Below are positions 8,468 through 16,821 of a stretch of 64,000 bases of DNA, piece by piece. The notes under the pieces are model-generated. The model searched no databases, was not told where the DNA came from, and saw only the letters and a program-made list of their open reading frames with translations. The stretch is from Xanthomonas hyacinthi. Lineage in GTDB: Bacteria; Pseudomonadota; Gammaproteobacteria; Xanthomonadales; Xanthomonadaceae. Both the position numbers and the translations under genes were made by a program. Position 1 is the first letter of the stretch, and every line of letters begins with the position of its first letter. The stretch lies in the NCBI RefSeq assembly GCF_009769165.1, contig NZ_CP043476.1:3727001-3791000 (forward strand), written 5' to 3'.

Positions 8468-10252
8468 TCAGAAGTGCGCGTCGGCCATCGCCATCAGCGG
8501 TTCGGCGCCGGCCTCGATCACCGCGGCATGGGTCAGCGTGCGCGGCAGCAGCTTGGCGTAGTAGAAGCGCGCGGTCTCGCGCTTGGACTGCTTGAACGCG
8601 TCGCTGTGCGCGGAGGCGTCGGCGGCGGCGACGCTGCGCGCCCACCAGTAGGCCAGCACCACGTAGCCGGAATGGAACACGTAGTCGTAGCTGGCCGCGC
8701 CCAGCTCGTCGGCGTTGCCGGCGGCGCGCTGCAGGATGCGCTTGGTCAGCGCCGCCCATTCGCCGGCCTTCGCGCGCAGCGGGCCGACGAACTCGGCCAC
8801 CGCCGGGTTGTCGGCGTGCTCGGCGAGGAAGGCCTCGATCTGCGCCAGGAACAGCTTCAGCCCCGCGCCCTGGCTGGACGCGGTCTTGCGCCCGATCAGG
8901 TCCAGTGCCTGGATGCCGGTGGTGCCCTCGTACAAGGTGGTGATGCGCGCATCGCGCGCCAACTGCTCCATGCCGTGCTCGTGGATGTAGCCGTGGCCGC
9001 CGAAGCACTGCAGCGCGTGATAGGTGTTCTCCACGCCCCATTCGGTCTGGCAGGCCTTGGAGATCGGGGTCAGGAAACTGACCAGCACGTCGGCCTGCTC
9101 GCGTTCGGCCGGATCCTGCGCATGGTGGGCGATGTCGATCAGGGTCGCGGCGTGCAGCGCCAGCAGGCGGCTGCCTTCGGTCAGCGCCTTCACCGTCAGC
9201 AGCATGCGGCGCACGTCCGGGTGCACCAGGATCGGGTCGGCCGGCTTGTCCGGCAGCTTGGCGCCAGTCAGCGAACGCGACTGCAGGCGCTCGCGCGCAT
9301 AGCGCAGGGCGTTCTGGTAGGCGCGCTCGGACAGGCCGATGCCTTGCAGGCCGACGCCCAGCCGCGCCGTGTTCATCATCGTAAACATGGCCTGCAGGCC
9401 CTTGTGCGGCTGGCCGACCAGGTAGCCCTGCGCGCCGTCGAAGTTCATCACGCAGGTGGCCGAGCCGTGGATGCCCATCTTGTGTTCCAGCGAGCCGCAG
9501 CGCACCGCGTTGCGCGCGCCGACGCTGCCGTCGCGGGCGACCTTGAACTTCGGCACCACCAGCAGCGAGATGCCCTTGGCCCCGGCCGGGGCATCGGGCA
9601 GCCGCGCCAGCACCAGATGCACGATGTTGTCGGTGAAGTCGTGCTCGCCGGCGGTGATGAAGATCTTGGTGCCGCTGACCGACCAGCTGCCGTCGGCATT
9701 GGGTTCGGCGCGGGTCTTGAGCAGGCCCAGGTCGGTGCCGCAGTGCGGCTCGGTCAGGCACATGGTGCCGGTCCAGCGGCCATCCACCAGCGGCTTCAGG
9801 AACACTTCCTGCTGCCAGGCCTCGCCGTGCTGCTTCAGCGCCTCGACCGCGCCGTGCGACAGCAGCGGAAAGTTGCCCCAGGCCAGATTGGCCGCGTTGA
9901 CCATCTCGTTGAGCGGCACGCCCAGCGTATGCGGCAGGCCCTGGCCGCCGAACTCGACCGCGGCGGTCAGCCCGGTCCAGCCGCCCTCGGCGAACTGCCG
10001 GTAGGCCTCGCGGAAGCCCGGTGCAGTGGTGACCGCACCGGTGGCCGCGTCCAGCGTGCAGCCGTGTTCGTCGCCGACCCGGTTCAGCGGCGCCAGCACG
10101 CTGCCGGTGAAGCGCGCGGCTTCCTCCAGCACGGCGTCGACCACGTCGGCGGTGGCCTCGGCATAGCCCAGGCGGGCGAACAGCGTCTCCACCTGCAGGA
10201 CGTCGTGCAGCGCGAAGCGCAGGTCGGTCAGCGGGGCTTGGTAGATGCTCAT
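8468..10252 (-). CDS. Acyl-CoA dehydrogenase (large, C-terminal-extended type)
   Basis: A 594-residue FAD-dependent acyl-CoA dehydrogenase of the longer AcdB/DmdC-like group, probably acting in fatty-acid beta-oxidation. Features include the N-terminal YQAPLTDLRFALHDVL block, the flavin and substrate region MCLTEPHCGTDLGLLKTRAE, SGTKIFITAGEHDFTDNIVH, and the late CFGGHGYIHEHGMEQLARDA and TLYEGTTGIQALDLIGRK motifs. The start ATG at 10252 is chosen because the block MSIYQAPLTD is the usual family start; upstream codons in frame are repeat sequence. The substrate chain length cannot be read from the sequence. Confidence 0.95.
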   Translation of the reverse strand: MSIYQAPLTDLRFALHDVLQVETLFARLGYAEATADVVDAVLEEAARFTGSVLAPLNRVGDEHGCTLDAATGAVTTAPGFREAYRQFAEGGWTGLTAAVEFGGQGLPHTLGVPLNEMVNAANLAWGNFPLLSHGAVEALKQHGEAWQQEVFLKPLVDGRWTGTMCLTEPHCGTDLGLLKTRAEPNADGSWSVSGTKIFITAGEHDFTDNIVHLVLARLPDAPAGAKGISLLVVPKFKVARDGSVGARNAVRCGSLEHKMGIHGSATCVMNFDGAQGYLVGQPHKGLQAMFTMMNTARLGVGLQGIGLSERAYQNALRYARERLQSRSLTGAKLPDKPADPILVHPDVRRMLLTVKALTEGSRLLALHAATLIDIAHHAQDPAEREQADVLVSFLTPISKACQTEWGVENTYHALQCFGGHGYIHEHGMEQLARDARITTLYEGTTGIQALDLIGRKTASSQGAGLKLFLAQIEAFLAEHADNPAVAEFVGPLRAKAGEWAALTKRILQRAAGNADELGAASYDYVFHSGYVVLAYWWARSVAAADASAHSDAFKQSKRETARFYYAKLLPRTLTHAAVIEAGAEPLMAMADAHF

Positions 10253-10318
10253 GCGGTCGCTCGGACAGAGGCCGCGGCGCGGCCGAGGTGCGCAGGATAC
10301 TACGGCGTATGGATGTGG

Positions 10319-10443
10319 GGCGGAGATTGGGGATTGGAGATTCGGGATTCGTAACGGCCGTCGCGCGGAGTGGAAGATCGGAGGTCCGCCGTTGGCTTCT
10401 GCGAATCCCCAATCCCGAATCCCCAATCCCGAATCCCGAATCA
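10319..10443. repeat. GGGATT/GAATCCCC hairpin repeat (copy 1)
   Basis: An inverted repeat made of short iterated units: GGGGATTGGAGATTCGGGATTCG on the left (10319-10350, units of GGGATT) and the complementary CGAATCCCCAATCCC series on the right (10400-10440). The right arm runs directly into the stop codon of the adaptor gene at 10441-10443. The same family occurs at 31785-31824 and 33951-34087. Likely an extended mRNA hairpin at the 3' end; not a protein gene. Confidence 0.75.
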
Positions 10444-11436
10444 CGGCCCCTCATGCACCGTCACTGTCGCGGTCATGCCCGCCGCCAGGATCGTGTCCTT
10501 GGGCACGCTGGCCGGGTCGATGCGCACCCGCACCGGCACCCGCTGCGCCAGGCGGATCCAGTTGAAGGTGGGGCTGACGTCGGCGAGCAGGGTGGTGTCG
10601 GTTGGGTTGTCGCTGTCGGCGATGCCGCGGGCGATGCCCTCGACCCGGCCGCGCAGCAGCACCCCGCCGCTCATCATGCGGATGTCGGCGCGATCGCCGA
10701 CGTGCACCCGCGGCAGCTTGGTCTCCTCGAAATAGCCGTAGACCCACATCGCATCGTCGCGGACCAGCGCCAGCCGCGCGCTGCCGGCCTGGGCATAGTC
10801 GCCGACGCGCACGTCCAGGTTGGTGATGTAGCCGTCGGCGGTGGCGCGGACCTGGGTGCGCTGCAGGTCCAGCTCGGCCAGGTCGACCGCGGCCTGGGAC
10901 TGTGCGACCGTGGCCTGCGCCTGCGCCCGCGTGGCGCCGGCCTCGTCGCGCTCGGCGATGCTGCGGTGCAGGTCGGCCTGTGCCGAGCGTGCGGTGGCAT
11001 CGGCGTCGGAAACGTCCTCGTCGGAGTACGCCGAGGCGGCGCGGGCACGGCGCTCGGCCTGGGCGTGGCGCATCTGGAATGCGGCCTCGCTCGATGCCTG
11101 GCTGGCTACCGCGGCGGAGATGCTGGCAGTGGCCGAGCGCGTCTGCGCCTGGGCGGAGGCCAGGTCGGCACGGTCCTGCTCCAGCGCCAGCTCGAAGCGC
11201 CGGCGGTCGATGCTGAACAGCAGGTCGCCGCGCTTGACGTGCTGGTTGTCGGCCACCGCGACCGCGTCGACCAGGCCGGATACGTCCGGGGCGATGTGCA
11301 CCACCTCGGCGCGTATGCGGCCATCGCGGGTCCATGGCGACAGCATGTAGTGGCGCCACAGCGCGTGCGCGAGCAGGGCGGCGATCAGCACGATCGCCGC
11401 GGTCAGGCCGAAACGGATCAGGGCGGGGATTTTCAT
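10441..11436 (-). CDS. HlyD-family periplasmic adaptor (AaeA-like)
   Basis: A 331-residue membrane-fusion protein: one N-terminal membrane anchor (LTAAIVLIAALLAHALW), a biotinyl-lipoyl-like half motif at VVHIAPDVSGLVDAVAVADN, a long alpha-hairpin rich in Ala and Gln (about residues 85-175), and a second half motif with VRATADGYITNLDVRVGDYA. It should link the FUSC pump encoded upstream to an outer-membrane channel. It is the last gene of the marR operon, and its stop codon lies inside a hairpin repeat. The start ATG at 11436 lies 8 bp after the DUF1656 gene stop, counted in the direction of transcription. Confidence 0.92.
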   Translation of the reverse strand: MKIPALIRFGLTAAIVLIAALLAHALWRHYMLSPWTRDGRIRAEVVHIAPDVSGLVDAVAVADNQHVKRGDLLFSIDRRRFELALEQDRADLASAQAQTRSATASISAAVASQASSEAAFQMRHAQAERRARAASAYSDEDVSDADATARSAQADLHRSIAERDEAGATRAQAQATVAQSQAAVDLAELDLQRTQVRATADGYITNLDVRVGDYAQAGSARLALVRDDAMWVYGYFEETKLPRVHVGDRADIRMMSGGVLLRGRVEGIARGIADSDNPTDTTLLADVSPTFNWIRLAQRVPVRVRIDPASVPKDTILAAGMTATVTVHEGP

Positions 11437-11444
11437 GGCGGGAC

Positions 11445-11651
11445 TCACGGCAGAAGGAGCAGGCCTAGCGTGGCGAAGGCGCCGACGTAGATGGCCAGAC
11501 GGAGCAGGGGTGGGTGCCAGGCATAGCGGTACAGCCCCGTGCGACCGGCGAGCGCGTCGAGCGCCCACGCGATCAGCAGCAGCACGGCGGCCAGCGCCAG
11601 CAGGCCGGGCACGTACACGCCGGCGATCGAGATTTCAGCGGGAAGCAGCAT
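11445..11651 (-). CDS. DUF1656 small membrane protein (AaeX-like)
   Basis: A 68-residue protein with two hydrophobic helices (VPGLLALAAVLLLIAWALDAL and the LAIYVGAFATLGLLLL end). DUF1656 proteins accompany FUSC pumps and HlyD adaptors in aaeXAB-type operons; their exact role is not established. The start ATG at 11651 overlaps the end of the FUSC gene by 17 bp, and the stop lies just before the adaptor gene. Size and context agree well with the family. Confidence 0.88.
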   Translation of the reverse strand: MLLPAEISIAGVYVPGLLALAAVLLLIAWALDALAGRTGLYRYAWHPPLLRLAIYVGAFATLGLLLLP

Positions 11652-13809
11652 CGGCGGCTCCTGGCGAGGTCGGGGCGAGCGCGTCTTCGGTCAGCGCGGC
11701 GAGTACGGAATCGGGGTCGAGCAGCGCGCCGCGCAGCAGCTGCAAGTGCTCGCGGACGGGCTTCCAGCGCAGCGGTACGCCGCCATCAAGGCGGCTCGCC
11801 GCCAGCGCCGCGTCGATGCGCTGCAGGGCCAGGTGGTGCCGGTCGGGCGAGGGCGCCAGGTATAGCGCGGCCAGCGCCTGCAGCGCGGCATCGACCGCGG
11901 CCGCCAGCTGCGCCGGCAGGTCGCCTTCGGCGGCGTCGCCGCGCAGCTCGATCAAGGTACGCGCGATCTCGTGTACCGAGCGCGCCCAGCCGAGCAGTTC
12001 GCGCAGCTCAGCGCTGTCCGGCGGCGTGTGTGCGACGATCTGCTGGAACAGGTCGCGGTTGACGCTTTCCAGGCGCAGCTGCAGGCCGGGCAGCGGCGCC
12101 TGCGCGGCCAGCGTAGTCTGCCGCCGCAGCTGTTCCAGCAGGCGCCGGCGATGCCAGCGCGTGCCGATCACCGGCGGCACGAACACGAACGCCATGCTCA
12201 CCGCCAGCGTGCCGAGCAGCAGCGGCACCACGCTGTTGAAGGTGGTGACGGCGTCGAAGCTCGGCGTGGGCTGGACCGCGAGGATCGAGATGAAGGCGAG
12301 ATTGGCGCCGGTGGCGAAGCCGAACAAGGCCGGTTTCGAGGCCAGATACAGGGTCAGCAGCAGGAACGGCGCGGTGCCGGCGACGAACAGGCCATAGCCG
12401 TCCATCTGCGGCAACACCAGCAGCTGGCAGACGGTCCCCAGCACAGCGCCGAACACGAAGCCCTTGAACAGCGAGTGCGCGAGCGTGGGCGCATTGGCGC
12501 TGGACGACACGATTGCGCTCAGCGCCACCGCCTGGAACACCGCGTTGGCGCCGCTGATCCAGCCGGCATGGATCCACAGCCAGCACATCGCTGCCGTCAG
12601 CAGTGCGCTGCGCAACGCGGTCAGCGCGGCCGTCGCATAGTCGTTGCCGCGCACGAACACCGCGGTGTCGCCTTCGGCGTGCGGCGTGCGCCACTGCTGC
12701 ACCGCGACCAGCGCGGCCTCGGTGGCGGCATAATCGTGCAGCTCGCCGAAGAAGCGCCGCAGCAGCGAGACGCCGGTGTCGAAGCCCTCATGGCGCGCGC
12801 TGGGCAGCGCCTCGCGTGCGGCTGCCGCGCGCGGCGCCAGCGCGTCGCGGCATGCGGCCAGCCTGCGCGCGATTTCGGCGGTACGTTCGCGGCCGCCGCG
12901 CTCGCTCAGCGCGGCTTGCAGCGGCCGGGACAGGCCGATCAGCGCGTCGGCGACATCGCTCTCGGCCTGGCGCAGCAAGCGGTTGATGTAGTGGTGCAGC
13001 GACTGGAAACTGGTGGATACCGCCATGAAGCGCTGGTTGAGCAGGCGCAGGCGGCCGCTGCGCACGCGCGCCTCCGGGTCTTCGAACACCACCGAGCTGC
13101 GCAGGTCCTCGATGTTCACCGCATCGCGGACGAAGCGCAGGTGCGCCTGTTCCAGCGCGGCGCGCGGCAACTGGCCGCCGGCGGCGTCGCGGACGAAATC
13201 GAGGAACCCGTCGTAGGTGCTGCGCACGGTGTCGCGCAGGGTCTGGCGCAGGCGGCTGGGAAACACCACGTCGCTGATCACGCCGGTGACCAGCAGTCCC
13301 AGCAGCACCTCGGTCATGCGCGCCATGACCAGCGTGAACACGTTCTGCGGTTGGTCCACCGCCGGCAGCGCAATCAGCGCAACGGTATAGCCGGACAGCA
13401 CGAAGGCATAGGCCTTGAAGTTGCGGTACAACAGCGCGCCGCCGGTGCACAGGCCGATCCAGATCGCCAGCGCCAGCACGAACAGCACCGGCTCCTGCGG
13501 GAACAAGGCGACCATCGTCAGCGAGGCGACGCTGCCGATCAGCGTGCCCAGCACGCGATAGAAGCCCTTCGCGAATACCATGCCGGTCTGCCGGTGCATG
13601 ACTACCACCACGGTGATCATCGCGGTCATCGGCGAGGACAGATCCAGGCGCAGCGCGATCCAGCCGGCGATGTAGATCGACAGCAGCGTGCGCAGCACGA
13701 ACAGCCAGGCTTCGCCTTCGCCGCGCAGCGCGTCGGCCAGTAGCGCGCGCAGGCGCGGCGGCGTGGCCGCGGGTGCGCCGGCGCCGGCATCGGTGTCGTT
13801 GGGACTCAC
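11635..13809 (-). CDS. FUSC-family efflux pump (AaeB-like)
   Basis: A 724-residue inner-membrane transporter of the fusaric-acid-resistance/aromatic acid exporter family. It has two clusters of membrane helices (about residues 20-180 and 360-520, for example GMVFAKGFYRVLGTLIGSVA and GFVFGAVLGTVCQLLVLPQM), each followed by a long soluble helical region. The start is GTG at 13809, whose GTGA overlaps the marR stop. Alternative upstream codons read into marR and are not plausible. With the DUF1656 protein and HlyD adaptor it should form an export system for organic acids or other small toxic compounds, regulated by the MarR protein. Confidence 0.93.
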   Translation of the reverse strand: MSPNDTDAGAGAPAATPPRLRALLADALRGEGEAWLFVLRTLLSIYIAGWIALRLDLSSPMTAMITVVVVMHRQTGMVFAKGFYRVLGTLIGSVASLTMVALFPQEPVLFVLALAIWIGLCTGGALLYRNFKAYAFVLSGYTVALIALPAVDQPQNVFTLVMARMTEVLLGLLVTGVISDVVFPSRLRQTLRDTVRSTYDGFLDFVRDAAGGQLPRAALEQAHLRFVRDAVNIEDLRSSVVFEDPEARVRSGRLRLLNQRFMAVSTSFQSLHHYINRLLRQAESDVADALIGLSRPLQAALSERGGRERTAEIARRLAACRDALAPRAAAAREALPSARHEGFDTGVSLLRRFFGELHDYAATEAALVAVQQWRTPHAEGDTAVFVRGNDYATAALTALRSALLTAAMCWLWIHAGWISGANAVFQAVALSAIVSSSANAPTLAHSLFKGFVFGAVLGTVCQLLVLPQMDGYGLFVAGTAPFLLLTLYLASKPALFGFATGANLAFISILAVQPTPSFDAVTTFNSVVPLLLGTLAVSMAFVFVPPVIGTRWHRRRLLEQLRRQTTLAAQAPLPGLQLRLESVNRDLFQQIVAHTPPDSAELRELLGWARSVHEIARTLIELRGDAAEGDLPAQLAAAVDAALQALAALYLAPSPDRHHLALQRIDAALAASRLDGGVPLRWKPVREHLQLLRGALLDPDSVLAALTEDALAPTSPGAADAASR

Positions 13810-14303
13810 GCGCTGTCCTCCACGCTGCGCAGCAATTTCTTCAGCAGCGCTTCCAACTGCGCCAGTTCGGCGCGCTCCAGGTGTTGCGTGTAGCCGCCGA
13901 GCTGTGCGAACACGTCGGGGATGAACGCCTCGATCAGGCGCTTGCCTTCGGCGGTCAGGCGCAGCAGCAGCATGCGCCGGTCCTCGGTGCTGGGAGTGCG
14001 CTGGATCAGGCCCTTGTCGACCAGGTGGCTGGTCAGGCGGGTGATGTTGGCCGATTTCTCGCTGGCCGCGTCGCTCAGCTGCGAGGGATTCAAGGTTGCG
14101 TCGGGGCTGGCGTCGATCATCATCAGCACGTTGTACTCGGAGTAGTTCAGGCCATGGACCCGCAGCAGGTCGTTGCCGTGTTCCAGGATCAGCTTGTGCA
14201 GCAACTTGATCAGGCGCACGACCGTGGCCGAGTCGCGGGGGAAGCCCGGATGCTTGCGGCCGATGACCTCCAGGTGCTGCTCGGTGGCAGCGAAGCGGCT
14301 CAT
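13806..14303 (-). CDS. MarR-family transcriptional regulator
   Basis: A 165-residue winged-helix repressor. The winged-helix core spans about residues 50-115 with YSEYNVLMMIDASPDATLNP, LSDAASEKSANITRLTSHLV and the wing DRRMLLLRLTAEGKRLI. MarR proteins of this context usually respond to small phenolic ligands. It is the first gene of the operon with the FUSC pump, DUF1656 protein and adaptor, and overlaps the pump gene by 4 bp. An AT-rich near-palindrome 19 bp upstream of the start is the likely self-operator. Confidence 0.93.
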   Translation of the reverse strand: MSRFAATEQHLEVIGRKHPGFPRDSATVVRLIKLLHKLILEHGNDLLRVHGLNYSEYNVLMMIDASPDATLNPSQLSDAASEKSANITRLTSHLVDKGLIQRTPSTEDRRMLLLRLTAEGKRLIEAFIPDVFAQLGGYTQHLERAELAQLEALLKKLLRSVEDSA

Positions 14304-14321
14304 GGCTGAGTGGCCTTTTTA

Positions 14322-14348
14322 TACATATAAATATATTACATTTATGTA
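14322..14348. promoter_or_regulatory. Probable MarR operator and promoter, AT-rich palindrome
   Basis: An imperfect inverted repeat TACATATAAAT...ATTTATGTA in a stretch that is almost pure A/T, standing out against the 70% GC surroundings. It lies 19 to 45 bp upstream of the MarR ATG, where a self-regulated MarR site and the -10/-35 region would be expected. Function is inferred from position and symmetry. Confidence 0.6.
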
Positions 14349-14595
14349 TTAATTTTTCATTAACATTGGCTGAACGCGCACGCACACAGCGCGCTGGCGG
14401 TATTGGGATTGGGCGCGAACGACGCTTTCATCGATGCCAGGCGCCTGCTGCGGACCGGTACGGCGAGCGGCCCACCGAGGCGGCGGCTGCAATCTGCGAT
14501 GAGGCGGTCGACGGGCTCGGCGGTTCGGCCCGAGGTCATGCGCGGATCAGTCGGTGCGTTCGGAGAGCCGCGCCGGCGCGGTGGAGGCCGGCTAG
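14349..14595. other. Intergenic stretch without recognised gene
   Basis: Sequence between the marR promoter and the first MITE-like repeat. It contains short open frames with arginine-rich, low-complexity translations and no ribosome sites. Nothing beyond the upstream part of the marR promoter is supported. Confidence 0.4.
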
Positions 14596-14764
14596 GGCGT
14601 GTCATCCATCCCCAAGCAGATCGCAGCCCTGCGGGGTGGGCCTGTCAGGCCGCCAGCCGGCACCGCGCGGCGTGACCTGACCGCCCGTCAGGCGCTGCGC
14701 CACGCAGCGCTGGCTGGCGACCTGACAGACCCAACGCGGCCTACCCGGAAATCGATGACACGCC
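14596..14764. repeat. MITE-like repeat, copy A (169 bp)
   Basis: Bounded by terminal inverted repeats GGCGTGTCATC (14596-14606) and GATGACACGCC (14754-14764). The inside includes CTGTCAGGCCGCCAGCCGGC and CCGCCCGTCAGGCGCTGCGC, shared almost exactly with copy B at 15308-15550 in the same orientation. It has no coding potential. Its right end touches the stop codon (14765-14767) of the LEA-type lipoprotein gene. Confidence 0.8.
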
Positions 14765-15241
14765 TTAGCGCAGGACGCCGTCCAGCCCAGGCGCGGGCGT
14801 CAGCATGTTGTGCGTGTCGATCTCGAAGTTGCGCTGCTGCTTCTCTTCCGGCGTGGCGTCGATGCTGCCCTTGAGCGTGTAGTCGAGGCTGCGGCGGCCG
14901 GCCAGCGCATCGGCAACGGCGATGCGGGCGGCCGAACTCGGGCGCAGCGCGACGCCGACCACATCCGCCGTTTCCGGTCCGATCGAGATCCCTGGCGCGA
15001 GCTGCAGGGTCCCGGCGGCTTCGCCGCCCACGCCCAGGTCCAGGCGCACGCTGTCGTAGCGCATCGGGATGCTGCTGTAGTTCTGCAGGCGCAAGTCCAG
15101 CTTCCAACTGCCGTCCATGTTGACGGTGAGCTGCTGCAGGCTGGCCGCGGGGTCGGACACGCGGCGCACCATGCCATCGCCGCAGGCGGCCAGCAGCGCA
15201 GTGCACAACACGAGCAAGCCGAGGCGAAGCCGCTGACGCAT
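14765..15241 (-). CDS. LEA type 2-family lipoprotein
   Basis: A 158-residue protein with a lipoprotein signal peptide (LLVLCTALLAAC, lipidated Cys at about residue 20). It is followed by one immunoglobulin-like LEA14/water-stress domain of about 110 residues, with WKLDLRLQNYSSIPMRYDSV, GISIGPETADVVGVALRP and a late TLKGSID strand. Such proteins are expected to sit in the periplasm on the outer or inner membrane; the role is unknown. It is flanked on both sides by copies of the same MITE-like repeat, and copy A abuts its stop codon. Confidence 0.9.
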   Translation of the reverse strand: MRQRLRLGLLVLCTALLAACGDGMVRRVSDPAASLQQLTVNMDGSWKLDLRLQNYSSIPMRYDSVRLDLGVGGEAAGTLQLAPGISIGPETADVVGVALRPSSAARIAVADALAGRRSLDYTLKGSIDATPEEKQQRNFEIDTHNMLTPAPGLDGVLR

Positions 15242-15307
15242 GACCGGATTCCAGAGACATGAGGAACGGCCAAGAATACTACGGCGCCTCCGTACCCAGC
15301 GTGGCCA

Positions 15308-15550
15308 GGCGTGTCACCCATCCCCGAGTAGCTGCGCGCCACTCCTGCGCGCGTGTCCACGCCCGCGCGCTGACCCCGCGCGCTGACACGGAAGCATGCA
15401 TGCGCAACAGCGGCCTGCGGGTTGGGTCTGTCAGGCCGCCAGCCGGCGCCGCGCGGCGTGATCTGACCGCCCGTCAGGCGCTGCGCCACGCAGCAGCGGC
15501 TGACGGCCTGCCAGATCCAACGCGGCCTACTCGGGAATCGGTGACACGCC
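15308..15550. repeat. MITE-like repeat, copy B (243 bp)
   Basis: Terminal inverted repeats GGCGTGTCACC (15308-15318) and GGTGACACGCC (15540-15550) match those of copy A. The right-hand two thirds align with copy A. The left part (about 15330-15410) carries an extra segment rich in GCGCGC absent from copy A. It lies 66 bp upstream of the LEA lipoprotein start, so it may contribute to or interrupt that promoter. Confidence 0.8.
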
Positions 15551-16103
15551 CTGGCGCCAAGTCGCAGGCGTGCTCCCCGCTGCCGTCCATGCCTCGGTCG
15601 CACGCTTCCAGCCAGGCCGCGCCGTCTCGTAGCCGTCGTCCCGTCGCCGCTCCGGTGTTCCACCGCGCTGCGGGACTTCGTCGCTCCGGCACAACCACAG
15701 CAGGGTGTTCGCGCCGATCCACCTTGCCGCAGGTCGGCGGCGCGCCCGCGGCTCTCCGGACGGCGGCGCTCGCAGGACGCGTTGCCGCGCGGTGCGCCGG
15801 CTGGCCAGCCGGACCGGGCGCCGCTGCCGGCAGCGCCATCGGCCCAATGGCCAATACGATGGCCTGGCGGTGTCGCGGTGTCGCGGTGTCCTCGGCCGCC
15901 TGGCCCATGAGCATCGCCAGCGGCGTCCGTGCCCGTGCATGGGCCAGGCGCCGAGGACGCCATCAGCATGCGCGGCGGCGGAGTCCGGCGTAGTCGGTGG
16001 ACCGTGCCGCCTGGTAGGGAAATTCCGCAATGCCGCACTTGCCCAATCCCGAGCGCATCGCTATGCTGCGCGTCCCCGCACCGGTCCTGCCGCGTTGCGC
16101 AGT
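15551..16103. other. Gene-poor stretch between MITE copy B and tRNA-Phe
   Basis: About 550 bp with no credible gene. Minus-strand reading frames give short fragments such as WIGANTLLWLCRSDE and CGKVDRREHPAVVVPERRS in different frames, which may be remnants of a decayed gene but match no family I recognise. Just before 16104 the sequence should hold the tRNA promoter; no clear consensus is visible. Confidence 0.35.
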
Positions 16104-16179
16104 GGCCGAGTAGCTCAGTTGGTAGAGCAGGGGATTGAAAATCCCCGTGTCGGCGGTTCGATTCCGTCCTCGGCCACCA
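16104..16179 (+). tRNA. tRNA-Phe (GAA)
   Basis: A complete 76-nt cloverleaf. The acceptor stem is GGCCGAG/CTCGGCC, with D-loop AGCTCAGTTGGTAGAGC, anticodon stem-loop GGGGATTGAAAATCCCC with anticodon GAA at 16137-16139, and T-loop GGTTCGATTCC. The 3' CCA is encoded at 16177-16179. Confidence 0.98.
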
Positions 16180-16185
16180 TTCCAT

Positions 16186-16216
16186 GAAAGGCTTGCAGAA
16201 ATGCAGGCCTTTTTTT
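16186..16216 (+). terminator. Rho-independent terminator after tRNA-Phe
   Basis: A stem AAGGCTTGCA / TGCAGGCCTT with a GAAA loop followed by a run of seven T. It starts 6 bp after the tRNA CCA end, so it should end the tRNA transcript. Confidence 0.88.
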
Positions 16217-16539
16217 GCGCCATACCTGCAGGCCGGCGTCGCCGCGCTGCAGCGTAAGCGCCCGGGCATTGGCGGCCACGTTTGCCTGGGGCGCGGGCAG
16301 GTCGCAGCAATGGCCGCTGCGAGTGCGACATTGCGTGCCGACTTGCGCATGATGGCCGGCTTGGCTCCGCGATCCTCGGTGAACTGGGCGGCGGTCCAAA
16401 TACGCGTTTCATCATGTGCGGCCGGGCTGCGTTTACGTTCGTAGACAAGTGCTTGGCTCGCCGAGTTTTACGTGATATGCCGCTCAGCCAAGCGTCCTTG
16501 CTGTCGTAATCATAGGGACACGATCAATCGGGGGTGCCA
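16217..16539. other. Intergenic region, no gene seen
   Basis: About 320 bp between the tRNA terminator and the next small gene. A minus-strand frame from 16350 starts with a signal-peptide-like sequence (MRKSARNVALAAAIAAT) but soon reads antisense through the tRNA and has no family match. The stretch 16440-16520 is lower in GC and probably carries the promoter of the downstream gene. Confidence 0.4.
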
Positions 16540-16821
16540 ATGAACAGGGACGTGTTGCGTCTATGCATATGCGCTGCGGCACTGGCGGCCGCAGGCGGCG
16601 CCAGTGCCGCTTCGACGGCGAGCAAGCCAGATGCGGACAGCTACCGTGGCGGTACCAATTGGGGCGCGCCGTACATCGAGCAGGTCGGCTCGGAGTGCAT
16701 GATGGTCAATGTGTACTTGGAGCAGCGCGACGGTGTGAGCGAGCAGGTCATCCTGCGCGAGCCGGTGGAATGCAGCAGCACTTATGGTCTGGACCTTGCC
16801 GTGGCCGATCTGACGCACTAG
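16540..16821 (+). CDS. Small secreted protein of unknown function
   Basis: A 93-residue protein. It has a typical Sec signal peptide (LRLCICAAALAAAGGASA, cleavage near residue 23) followed by about 70 residues with YRGGTNWGAPYIEQVGSECM and VILREPVECSSTYGLDLAV. Two cysteines in the mature part could form a disulfide. No family recognised. The ATG at 16540 is preferred over GTG at 16534 because GGGGGTG just upstream can act as a ribosome site. It probably has its own promoter. Confidence 0.65.
   Translation: MNRDVLRLCICAAALAAAGGASAASTASKPDADSYRGGTNWGAPYIEQVGSECMMVNVYLEQRDGVSEQVILREPVECSSTYGLDLAVADLTH

Noticed and set aside
15474..16030. Minus-strand frames upstream of the LEA lipoprotein
   Set aside because: They run through the MITE-like repeat and switch frames between fragments. 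No family match, no ribosome site.
16110..16200. A minus-strand peptide resembling RTESNRRHGDFQSPALPTE
   Set aside because: This is the familiar translation artefact of an antisense tRNA gene (here tRNA-Phe), not a protein.
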